Of a stretch of DNA of 9,119 bases, positions 1 to 7,533 are shown in pieces. Made by a program: the position numbers and the translations under genes. The number at the start of each line of letters is the position of its first letter. Position 1 is the stretch's first letter. Origin of the DNA: Zetaproteobacteria bacterium (GTDB taxonomy: Bacteria > Pseudomonadota > Zetaproteobacteria > Mariprofundales > Mariprofundaceae); the NCBI GenBank assembly GCA_021545665.1, contig JAJRTX010000135.1:1-9119 (forward strand), written 5' to 3'. The notes beneath the pieces are model-generated. The model had not been told where the DNA came from. It saw only the letters and a list, made by a program, of their open reading frames with translations, and ran no database searches.

Positions 1-57
1 ATCTCTCCTCCTGTTTTGGCTTTCACCCAATGGGCGAGCCAAAACAGGAGGAGAGAT
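1..57. repeat. Perfect 21-bp inverted repeat (long hairpin) at window edge
   Basis: Positions 1-21 are the exact reverse complement of 37-57. The 15-nt centre can pair further (CCC 26-28 with GGG 32-34), so a transcript would form a nearly continuous hairpin. The left arm begins at base 1, so the repeat may extend outside the window. The right arm contains a strong Shine-Dalgarno core, AGGAGG at 46-51. There is no T-run after the right arm on the plus strand, so it is not a standard rho-independent terminator. It could be a translation-blocking leader hairpin, the end of a mobile element, or two abutting terminal repeats. The repeat is seen directly; its role is unknown. Confidence 0.9.
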
Positions 58-58
58 T

Positions 59-127
59 ATGAACATCAAGCTGAAGCTGACCGGCTCAAAGCCGGTGGTT
101 TTACTCCTGAAGATAGATAATAAATGA
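59..127 (+). CDS. Possible 22-residue small ORF behind a sequestered ribosome binding site
   Basis: An ATG at 59 follows AGGAGG (46-51) with 7-nt spacing and opens a 22-codon frame ending in TGA at 125-127. The peptide begins MNIKLKL and is basic at the start and hydrophobic toward the end; I recognise no family. Its ribosome binding site lies in the right arm of the 1-57 hairpin, so translation would be blocked when that RNA is folded. The frame runs through the 80-96 hairpin, which argues that it may be a chance reading through a mobile-element end or a remnant start of a deleted gene. Support comes only from the ribosome binding site and spacing. Confidence 0.2.
   Translation: MNIKLKLTGSKPVVLLLKIDNK
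80..103 (+). repeat. GC-rich hairpin followed by GGTTTTAC, element-end-like
   Basis: ACCGGCT (80-86) and AGCCGGT (90-96) form a perfect 7-bp stem with a 3-nt loop, followed by a short T-run (99-102). This could be a weak plus-strand terminator. From memory, a small GC-rich hairpin followed by GGTTTTAC also resembles the right ends of IS200/IS605-type elements, where TnpB guide RNAs end. No tnpA or tnpB gene is inside the window, so this reading is inference only. On the minus strand the hairpin lacks a T-run, so it is not an obvious terminator for the helicase gene ending at 166. Confidence 0.4.
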
Positions 128-165
128 TCCGTAACCATTCAGTATAGTGCAAGTAGCTGTTCAGC

Positions 166-2004
166 CTATTTCCGGACAGGTTTTCTTCCTTTCCCGAACC
201 GGGGCTTTTGAGCATGCTGTTTGCGTGCAGGTCTTCCACTCCCCTGCCTGCCCATTGGCCTCCGATGCTCTCCAGAACCATCTGAATGCTCTCTCACTGT
301 TATTTTTGAAGCATCCACCTGTTGCCCCGATATTCGGATTTTCTTCAAGGTAGCAAAGATAGCTTTCGGCATGTCTTCGGGTAGATCCACTGTACTAAAA
401 TCATTCTGGATATTAACCTGATTTATAAACTCACTGTCGATACCTATTTCATTGGCAATCGCGCCGACAATATTGCCTGGCTTTACTCCATGAGTTTTGC
501 CCACCTCCAGGCGATAGCGCTCCATGCCACGCTCCGGTTTTGGCAGATCACCAACTGTGTCTCCTGAACTTCGTCTTACTGGTCTGGCCTCTTTTCTTCG
601 TGAAGAACGCCCTTCCGGTCTGACATCTCGAGAGCTACCGGATGCACGTCCGGATTCCGGAGCTAGAAATTTAGGCATCTGTTTTACCAGTAGCGGCTTT
701 TCACCCTGTACCATTCGAGCCAGAGCCGCAGCAACATCCAACGCAGGCACATTATGTTCCTGCGTATATTGCTCAACAATCTGGTCGAACAACTCCATAC
801 TCCCTTCGGCCAGCGTATCGGTAATGCGCTGTTTAAAATCGGCAATACGCTTATCATTGATCGTTTCGGTAGTTGGCATTTCAAGCAATTCAATCTTCTG
901 TCTAGTAGCACGCTCAATGGCGACAAGCATGCGTTTTTCACGGGGCGCTACAAACAAAATAGCATCACCTTTCCGGCCTGCCCGGCCCGTCCTGCCGATG
1001 CGATGCACATAGGATTCCGTATCATGCGGGACATCATAATTAATCACATGGCTAATCCGATCCACATCCAGTCCTCGAGCAGCTACATCCGTAGCCACCA
1101 GAATATCCAGTTTCCCCTTCTTCAGACGATTAACTGTCTGCTCCCGCTGTTTCTGGGGGATATCACCATTAAGCGCAGTTGCGGCATAACCGCGCGCTTC
1201 CAGCTTTTCAGCCAGATCTATGGTGGCTGTTTTGGTACGTACAAAAACAATAATGCCATCGAATGGTTCAGCTTCGAGAATCCTGGTCAGCACATCCAGC
1301 TTATTTTTGCCACTTACAGTCCAGTAACGCTGGCGAATGGTTTCTGCCGTGGTGGTACGAACTTTGATGGAAATCTGCTCAGGGTTGTTCAGATACTGCT
1401 CGGCAATTTTACGGATTACCGGTGGCATGGTGGCAGAAAACAGTGCGATCTGACGTGAGGAAGGTGTCTGCTCAAGTATCCATTTCACATCATCGATAAA
1501 GCCCATGCGCAACATTTCATCTGCCTCATCAAGCACTAATGTCTTTAGATTGCCCAGTTTCAATGTCCCGCGACGCATATGATCCATCACCCGACCAGGT
1601 GTGCCTACTACGACATGGGTGCCACGTTTCAACTGGCGCAACTGAATGCCATAGTCCTGACCTCCGTAGATTGGTAATACGTGGAACCCCTTCAGGTGGT
1701 GGGCATAGGTCTGGAAAGCTTCCGCTACCTGAATTGCCAGCTCCCTGGTTGGTGCCAGCACCAGTACCTGCGGGTCATGCCCGTCCAGATCAATGCGGGA
1801 TAAAATGGGTAGCGCAAAAGCTGCAGTTTTTCCCGTTCCTGTCTGTGCCTGCCCCAGCACATCACGCCCCTGCAGAAGTAAAGGAATAGTTTGAGCCTGA
1901 ATAGGGGTAGGCGTTTCGTAACCCACATCATCCAGTACTCTGAGTACGGGAGGAGTGAGGTTCAGCTCACAAAAAGCGGGCTGAGAATTATTTTCTAATG
2001 ACAT
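166..2004 (-). CDS. deaD: DEAD-box ATP-dependent RNA helicase DeaD/CsdA
   Basis: A 612-residue ATP-dependent RNA helicase of the DeaD/CsdA type. This family unwinds RNA structures in the cytoplasm, assists large ribosomal subunit assembly and translation in the cold, and can join RNA degradation complexes. All core motifs are present: Q motif near 31-36, Walker A AQTGTGKT 53-60, PTREL 85-89, TPGR 135-138, DEAD 159-162, SAT 190-192, ARGLD 309-313 and HRIGRTGR 334-341. A DbpA-type RNA-binding domain covers about 494-571, after an Arg/Ser-rich linker, and a very basic tail of about 40 residues ends the protein. Length is close to E. coli DeaD (about 630). An in-frame ATG at 2055 would add 17 residues but has no ribosome binding site. 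I chose 2004, where AGGTG lies 6 nt upstream and the protein begins MSLENN. No clear terminator is seen after the stop. Confidence 0.96.
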   Translation of the reverse strand: MSLENNSQPAFCELNLTPPVLRVLDDVGYETPTPIQAQTIPLLLQGRDVLGQAQTGTGKTAAFALPILSRIDLDGHDPQVLVLAPTRELAIQVAEAFQTYAHHLKGFHVLPIYGGQDYGIQLRQLKRGTHVVVGTPGRVMDHMRRGTLKLGNLKTLVLDEADEMLRMGFIDDVKWILEQTPSSRQIALFSATMPPVIRKIAEQYLNNPEQISIKVRTTTAETIRQRYWTVSGKNKLDVLTRILEAEPFDGIIVFVRTKTATIDLAEKLEARGYAATALNGDIPQKQREQTVNRLKKGKLDILVATDVAARGLDVDRISHVINYDVPHDTESYVHRIGRTGRAGRKGDAILFVAPREKRMLVAIERATRQKIELLEMPTTETINDKRIADFKQRITDTLAEGSMELFDQIVEQYTQEHNVPALDVAAALARMVQGEKPLLVKQMPKFLAPESGRASGSSRDVRPEGRSSRRKEARPVRRSSGDTVGDLPKPERGMERYRLEVGKTHGVKPGNIVGAIANEIGIDSEFINQVNIQNDFSTVDLPEDMPKAIFATLKKIRISGQQVDASKITVREHSDGSGEHRRPMGRQGSGRPARKQHAQKPRFGKGRKPVRK

Positions 2005-2146
2005 GAGTAACACCTGCGGAAGTAGCCGAGTTGCGAAGAGTGCCTGTATTGGCATTAAGAAACCATAAGGAAAAATATATTTGAAAATCTTGTTCAGCTC
2101 GTAAATCTAAAGTTCTATAAACCCCCTGGTATTTTCAAAACACTTC
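2005..2146 (-). promoter_or_regulatory. Leader/intergenic region upstream of deaD
   Basis: These 142 bp separate the 71-residue gene from deaD on the same strand. Read toward deaD the region is A/T-rich, with TATATTTTT-like stretches and no open frame with a ribosome binding site. No convincing promoter with correct spacing was found: TTGAAA and TAGAAC are about 15 bp apart, which is marginal. In other bacteria cold-shock helicase genes often have long untranslated leaders, and this spacing would allow one. That is inference. The two genes could equally share one transcript. Confidence 0.3.
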
Positions 2147-2362
2147 TTAAGCAGTCAGTTCAGCTTCAATTTCAGCAATTTGTCCTTCTTCATGGCTAAC
2201 TTTGCCCAGATTAAATACAAACGGCCAAAAGCATGCTTCGCGAACAAAGTAAGCAAGATTATCCTGATAATGAACACAGATGCCTTGCGGAGTATTTTCA
2301 ACTGCAAAAGCGTGGATGCGGGAAAAGGATTCGGAAATTCTGCGGGCTCTACTGGTTTCCAT
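2147..2362 (-). CDS. Uncharacterised 71-residue protein with strong ribosome binding site
   Basis: I do not recognise this protein. The start ATG (2360-2362) is preceded by AGGAGG (2368-2373) with 5-nt spacing, the best ribosome binding site in the window, so I regard the gene as real. The 71-residue product starts with an Arg/Ser-rich segment (residues 4-15). It has a central region with two cysteines (Cys29, Cys44), His17, His31 and His57, and an aromatic stretch FWPFVF (45-50). The C-terminus is acidic. It has no signal peptide and no clear membrane helix. It lies on the deaD strand 142 bp upstream of that gene and diverges from xthA. An overlapping plus-strand frame has no ribosome binding site and is rejected. 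Function unknown; possibly a small cytosolic regulator or a lineage-restricted conserved protein. Confidence 0.72.
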   Translation of the reverse strand: METSRARRISESFSRIHAFAVENTPQGICVHYQDNLAYFVREACFWPFVFNLGKVSHEEGQIAEIEAELTA

Positions 2363-2365
2363 GGT

Positions 2366-2373
2366 AACCTCCT
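2366..2373 (-). promoter_or_regulatory. Strong Shine-Dalgarno site of the 71-residue gene
   Basis: On the minus strand this reads AGGAGGTT, closely matching the anti-Shine-Dalgarno complement, with its AGGAGG core 5 nt before the ATG at 2362. It decides in favour of the minus-strand gene over the competing plus-strand frame. Confidence 0.75.
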
Positions 2374-2458
2374 GCTGATCTTAAGTCGTCTTTGTTATCT
2401 ATCGCTTACGTCATAAATAACTTGAGCAAGATCGATGCCGTTATGCCAGCATAGGCAG

Positions 2459-3220
2459 ATGAAAATTATCAGTTGGAATGTAAACTCACTACATGTGCGT
2501 CTGCTGCATGTACTTGAGCTTCTGACCAAACATCAACCAGATGTGCTGGCACTTCAGGAAACAAAAGTACCGGATGAGAAGTTCCCTCAGGCTGAAATAG
2601 AGCAAGCAGGATATCAGGTCGTCTTTTCAGGACAAAAAACCTACAATGGCGTAGCTATATTAAGTCGTCAGGCAGCCTCAGATTTTGTATTCGACATCCC
2701 CGAACTTAATGACCCGCAACGACGCATACTGACTGCAACAATCAATGGCATCCGCATCATTAATATTTATATTCCAAACGGTCAGCAGGTGGATTCAGAA
2801 AAATATGATTATAAATTCCGCTGGCTGAGTGCATTTCGCAATTACCTGCAGCAGGAAATGTCTGAATATAAAAAACTGGTAGTTCTTGGTGACTATAATA
2901 TTGCCCCGGTTGATCTGGATGTACACGATCCAATCCGTTGGCAGGGTAAAATCATGTGTTCCACAGCTGAGAGAGCAGTGTTTCAGTCACTGGAAGATAT
3001 GGGGCTAACTGATTCAGTACGTCAACTGCATCAGGATAAACCTATGTTCAGTTGGTGGGATTATCGTATGAATGCATTCCGGCGCGGCTGGGGAATGCGC
3101 ATCGACCATATACTTGCAAGCACTGCCATGCGACCTGTTCAGGCAGGAGTAGATGTTAATTTCAGGGCAAAGGAACGCCCGAGTGACCATGCGCCTGTAT
3201 GGGCCTTATTTTTTACCTAA
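2459..3220 (+). CDS. xthA: Exodeoxyribonuclease III (AP endonuclease)
   Basis: A 253-residue enzyme of the exonuclease III / AP endonuclease family. It cuts DNA 5' to abasic sites and removes nucleotides or blocking groups from 3' ends in base-excision repair, using Mg2+. The whole fold is one endonuclease/exonuclease/phosphatase domain. Expected active-site residues are present: Asn7 (ISWNVNS), Glu34 (LQETK), Tyr104 (IYIPNG), Asp145 and Asn147 (GDYN), Asp216 (RIDH), and Asp243-His244 (SDHAP). The length is slightly below E. coli XthA (268). An in-frame ATG at 2435 would add 8 residues. I prefer 2459 because MKIISWNVNS matches the usual family N-terminus, although AGG at 2453-2455 is a weak, close ribosome binding site. 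The gene diverges from the 71-residue gene and is separated from mreB by 242 bp. No strong terminator is seen after it. Confidence 0.95.
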   Translation: MKIISWNVNSLHVRLLHVLELLTKHQPDVLALQETKVPDEKFPQAEIEQAGYQVVFSGQKTYNGVAILSRQAASDFVFDIPELNDPQRRILTATINGIRIINIYIPNGQQVDSEKYDYKFRWLSAFRNYLQQEMSEYKKLVVLGDYNIAPVDLDVHDPIRWQGKIMCSTAERAVFQSLEDMGLTDSVRQLHQDKPMFSWWDYRMNAFRRGWGMRIDHILASTAMRPVQAGVDVNFRAKERPSDHAPVWALFFT

Positions 3221-3289
3221 CGCGCATGGCTCGGCAAAGTTTCTAACGCTGATATGCACTTTTTCAGGTAAAGGGCGGTGAGTCACAAA

Positions 3290-3318
3290 TTGATCAGCAC
3301 TTCCCTAACCTGCATAAT
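3290..3318 (+). promoter_or_regulatory. Predicted sigma70 promoter for the mre operon
   Basis: TTGATC (3290-3295) and CATAAT (3313-3318) are separated by exactly 17 bp, matching 4 of 6 and 5 of 6 consensus bases. Transcription would start near 3325, leaving a leader of about 138 nt before mreB. AT-rich sequence follows, including the palindrome TAATATATTA at 3320-3329. The remainder of the gap shows no open frame with a ribosome binding site. The promoter is predicted from sequence only. Confidence 0.5.
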
Positions 3319-3453
3319 TTAATATATTATTAGAATTGCCATCAAGTTCAATTGGTGCACTATATGTCTTGCAGGTTTAGATTTGTTAGCTACATCACTT
3401 TACCTGCTTACATTATGCAACTAGCTTCCGTACCCAGTTTATTTCGATAATAG

Positions 3454-4497
<1,044 letters not shown>

Positions 4498-4503
4498 TAA
4501 TCC

Positions 4504-5295
4504 ATGGTCATGATCAGACGCCGTTACAGGCTGTTGCTGGTTATTGCATCTGTCCTTGTTTTTCTTCTTTCTGCATCCCGGATATCTGTGGGTTCATGGC
4601 CTATGTTAGCCATGTGGCCAACACTAGAGGCCCTGCATGCTCCGGCCCAGTGGTGGGAATCATCAAGTCAGTGGTTTAAAGATCGTGAGTTACTGCAAAC
4701 TGAACGTCTGCATTTTCAAAAACAGGCACAACAACAAGCAGCGCTGGTTCAGGAAGCAAACAGCCTGCGTGAAGAAAACCGGCAACTGCGGAAAATCCTC
4801 GATATTGTCGGAATTCGGGGTTATCGCTGGCATGCTGCTAAAGTTCGTGGTCGGAGTCCTGAAACCATGAGTCAGAGAATTTTGATTCAGGTACATGGTG
4901 CATCTATTGATGATGTCATTGTTTCAAGTGAAGGTCTGGTCGGAATAGTCGACAGCGCATCAGAACATCATGCTACAATACGTACAATTTTTGATGCCTC
5001 ACTTTCTGTCCCAGTGACAATCCAGAATACAACGCTGGCTGCACTCTCACGCGGTGAAGGTGATCGACTAACTATTAATTTTGTTCCCAGACAGGCCGCT
5101 CTCAAGGTCGGTGAAATACTTTACACCAGTGGTGCCGGAGGAATATTTCCTCCGGGTATTGCCGTCGCCCGCATTACCGACGTGCAGCCTGTACCAGGAC
5201 AGCTGTTTGTCAGCGTGATTGCCGAGCCTGTTGCGCATTGGCAACGTGATAATTGGCTGGCTGTCGCATCCCAATTGCCTGAATTCTCACAATGA
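4504..5295 (+). CDS. mreC: Rod-shape-determining protein MreC
   Basis: A 263-residue bitopic inner-membrane protein. MreC works mainly in the periplasm, where it binds and activates PBP2 and connects it to MreB and MreD. Visible layout: a positively charged start (RRRYR, residues 5-9), one membrane helix at about 9-25, a coiled coil at about 60-98 rich in Gln, Glu and Leu, then the beta-barrel region to about 255. The conserved segment YTSGAGGIFPPGIAVARI lies in the second half. Length is slightly under E. coli MreC (367), because the long C-terminal tail of the latter is missing. ATG at 4504 and 4510 are both in frame. Neither has a good ribosome binding site, so translation may be coupled to mreB, whose tandem TAA TAA stop lies just upstream. 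Confidence 0.93.
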   Translation: MVMIRRRYRLLLVIASVLVFLLSASRISVGSWPMLAMWPTLEALHAPAQWWESSSQWFKDRELLQTERLHFQKQAQQQAALVQEANSLREENRQLRKILDIVGIRGYRWHAAKVRGRSPETMSQRILIQVHGASIDDVIVSSEGLVGIVDSASEHHATIRTIFDASLSVPVTIQNTTLAALSRGEGDRLTINFVPRQAALKVGEILYTSGAGGIFPPGIAVARITDVQPVPGQLFVSVIAEPVAHWQRDNWLAVASQLPEFSQ

Positions 5296-5699
5296 TCGCC
5301 TTTATTGTTCTCATTCTGGTCTTTTTCGGCATCAGTATGAATCTGACTTTCTCCAGTTCCCTGACTCAACCTGACTGGGCACTGGCACTGCTGCTGGCCA
5401 GCCTGCTGGCACATCGAAATAACTGGATATGGGTACTGCCGGGAGCCCTGCTTCATGATGTCATCCTGCACTGGACATTTTCCGCATTTCTGCCAGCATT
5501 GGCTATTATTCCATTTGCCATGATCTATTTTGACCAGCACCTTGGAGTAGGGTTGCCACAGCGTCTTGTCCTGATGCTACTGACAATACTGCTTCTCCTA
5601 CCTTGGGGATGGAGCCTGCAGGCATGCCTGTTAACACTCTGTTTTTGCATCCCGGCCTGGTATCTACTGACAAAACAATATGCACAACAAACAGCTTAA
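5292..5699 (+). CDS. mreD: Rod-shape-determining membrane protein MreD
   Basis: A 135-residue very hydrophobic protein placed as MreD, an integral inner-membrane partner of MreC in the rod complex. About five to six membrane segments can be drawn, roughly 2-18, 29-41, 46-62, 66-81, 90-104 and 107-123. The QPDWALALLLASLL stretch (26-39) matches the RPDW-like segment usual in MreD. It is short against E. coli MreD (162). The start overlaps the mreC stop as ATGA (5292-5295), which implies translational coupling. Its last 20 bp overlap mrdA. MreD sequences diverge quickly, so the assignment depends partly on position between mreC and mrdA. Confidence 0.88.
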   Translation: MIAFIVLILVFFGISMNLTFSSSLTQPDWALALLLASLLAHRNNWIWVLPGALLHDVILHWTFSAFLPALAIIPFAMIYFDQHLGVGLPQRLVLMLLTILLLLPWGWSLQACLLTLCFCIPAWYLLTKQYAQQTA

Positions 5700-7533
5700 G
5701 ATTCGTCAGCGCTTTGATACGCGTATGTTTTTTTTCTATGCAATGCCACTGCTTTTGGTGGTTATACTGCTGCTGCATCTATTTCAACTACAGTGGTTTG
5801 AACATGAGAAACTGGCACTGCAAGCCAACCAGAACCGACTCAATGTTGTGCCGCTTCTACCTGTGCGCGGTGAAATCGTAGATGCCACTGGCCGAGGTCT
5901 TGCAGTCAATAAAATTGCTTACCGCATATTGCTCATTCCAGAGCGTGTTGAACAACTTGAACAAACGCTGATTTTTTTGTCTGAACAACTAAACTGGAAC
6001 AAAAAAAAACTGACTCATATTCAAAAACGCATTCAACATTCGCGCCCTGACCGCCCTGTTTTGCTTGATGATAAACTACAGTGGGAACAGGTCTCACCGA
6101 TTGCTTCCAGACTGCACCATTTGACTGGTGTAGATGTAGAGGCAGGCAGTTACCGGCACTATCCCTATGCTGAACTGACTTCCCATCTCATCGGTTATTT
6201 ATCGCTGGCACGAAAACAGGATATTGAAACCGGTTATGTTTCAACTGAATTTATAGGACGCACTGGTGTAGAAAAATCTTATGAGGAGAAATTACGCGGC
6301 ACCCTGGGATCACAGTTGGAGGAAGTAGATGCTCATGGGCGACGCATTGCCGTACTCAATCGCTCTGCTTCTATTATGGGAGAAAAAATACAGCTGGCAC
6401 TGAATGTTGACATTCAGCAGGCAGCTGCCGAGGCACTGGGTGACCGAACAGGTGCAGTTGTCGTTCTTGATGTCCGCACTGGTGGCGTAATAACTCTGTT
6501 AAGCCAGCCAGGCTATAACACCAACATGTTTATTACAGGCCTTGAATCAGAACAATGGAAATCATGGCTGAATAATCCTGAGAAGCCCTTGCTCAATCGG
6601 GCAACGCAAGCAGCATATCCACCTGCTTCTACTTTTAAACTAATCTCCGCTCTTGCCGGTTTACAGAAAAACTCCAGTCTGGCTACCGGCCAAACCTTTT
6701 GTCCTGGCTATGTGGAACTTGCTGATCGAAAACTAAGATGCTGGAAACGGCGCGGCCATGGTTATGTATCACTGCAAAAGGCAATAACTCAATCCTGTGA
6801 TGTGTATTTTTATAAACTTGGCGATCAACTCGGAATGGCTGGTCTGAGTGATACGGCACTGCAATGGGGATTCGGAAAAAAAACAGGCATTGCATTATCT
6901 CCGGAATCCCGTGGCATAATTCCGGCCCAACGTCCACATATAATGGCAGCCAGGAACAGCGCTTCTAATAAAAGAAGAAGATGGTTCAGGGGTGAAACCA
7001 TGATTACAGCTATCGGTCAGGGCACACTAACAACAACAACACTGCAAATGGCCCGTTTTGCAGCGGCTATTGCCAACGGAGGTACAGTGCTAGTACCTCA
7101 ACTTCTGGCCAATATTGATCCGCAGGTAGTCAATAAACCGGAAATAAGACCTGAATACCTGGAACGTGTCCAAAAGGCTATGCGCAGTGTTGTAGCTAGT
7201 CCCCGTGGTACGGCTCACCGGGCACTGGGCTCCATGCCATGGGATACTGCCGGTAAAACAGGTACAGCTCAGGTTGTAAAAATGGCTCAGGATGATGATA
7301 AAACCAATTCCACAAAGAAGAAGCTGCTCAGACGCCATAAAGATCATGCATGGTTTATGGGTTATGCACCATATGAAAATCCTAAAATAGCTATTGCAGT
7401 ATTTGTTGAACATGGTGGCCATGGTGGCAGTGATGCAGCACCTGTCGCAGCAGCCATTATCCGCAGCATGGCTGCCCATAACCATAGAAAAGAGCCTGCT
7501 GACAAACCTTTAATCGCTATGGGTCGGCAATGA
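5680..7533 (+). CDS. mrdA: Penicillin-binding protein 2 (peptidoglycan DD-transpeptidase)
   Basis: A 617-residue class B penicillin-binding protein that cross-links new glycan strands during side-wall elongation, paired with RodA. It has a short cytoplasmic start, one membrane helix at about 17-38, the RGEIVD dimerisation motif from residue 63, a periplasmic non-catalytic domain, and the transpeptidase domain from about 250. The three active-site motifs are complete: STFK 317-320 (acyl-accepting Ser317), SCD 372-374 in the SxN position (PBP2 proteins use Asp here), and KTG 526-528. CWKRRGHG is also typical of PBP2. Length is near E. coli PBP2 (633). The start lies inside mreD with no clear ribosome binding site, so reinitiation or coupling is likely; ATG at 5725 is an alternative but would cut the basic N-terminus. 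The gene has homopolymer runs T8 (5728-5735), A9 (6001-6009) and A8 (6876-6883). Confidence 0.97.
   Translation: MHNKQLKIRQRFDTRMFFFYAMPLLLVVILLLHLFQLQWFEHEKLALQANQNRLNVVPLLPVRGEIVDATGRGLAVNKIAYRILLIPERVEQLEQTLIFLSEQLNWNKKKLTHIQKRIQHSRPDRPVLLDDKLQWEQVSPIASRLHHLTGVDVEAGSYRHYPYAELTSHLIGYLSLARKQDIETGYVSTEFIGRTGVEKSYEEKLRGTLGSQLEEVDAHGRRIAVLNRSASIMGEKIQLALNVDIQQAAAEALGDRTGAVVVLDVRTGGVITLLSQPGYNTNMFITGLESEQWKSWLNNPEKPLLNRATQAAYPPASTFKLISALAGLQKNSSLATGQTFCPGYVELADRKLRCWKRRGHGYVSLQKAITQSCDVYFYKLGDQLGMAGLSDTALQWGFGKKTGIALSPESRGIIPAQRPHIMAARNSASNKRRRWFRGETMITAIGQGTLTTTTLQMARFAAAIANGGTVLVPQLLANIDPQVVNKPEIRPEYLERVQKAMRSVVASPRGTAHRALGSMPWDTAGKTGTAQVVKMAQDDDKTNSTKKKLLRRHKDHAWFMGYAPYENPKIAIAVFVEHGGHGGSDAAPVAAAIIRSMAAHNHRKEPADKPLIAMGRQ

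Noticed and set aside
1..57. CRISPR-like or terminator reading of the left inverted repeat
   Set aside because: There is one unit only with no repeated spacer pattern, and no T-run follows the stem on the plus strand.
66..281. 71-codon minus-strand frame overlapping the deaD 3' end
   Set aside because: It mostly overlaps deaD in another frame and runs through the hairpin region; no ribosome binding site was seen.
524..1012. 162-codon plus-strand open frame inside deaD
   Set aside because: It lies opposite conserved deaD coding sequence; Ser/Arg-rich composition is typical of antisense shadow frames.
754..1458. 234-codon plus-strand open frame inside deaD
   Set aside because: It is antisense to a helicase with every conserved motif, has no ribosome binding site and no recognisable protein pattern.
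2180..2416. 78-codon plus-strand frame opposite the 71-residue gene
   Set aside because: No ribosome binding site before its ATG, whereas the minus-strand frame has AGGAGG at ideal spacing.
2392..2419. Possible xthA promoter TTGTTA with TAAATA, 16-bp spacing
   Set aside because: The -10 matches only 3 of 6 consensus bases, so I do not call it, although a promoter must lie in or near this short divergent gap.
3265..3406. CAGGTAAAG (3265-3273) and its reverse complement (3398-3406) flanking the mreB promoter region
   Set aside because: Only 9 bp with about 124 bp between the arms; such a match is easily due to chance in AT-rich DNA.
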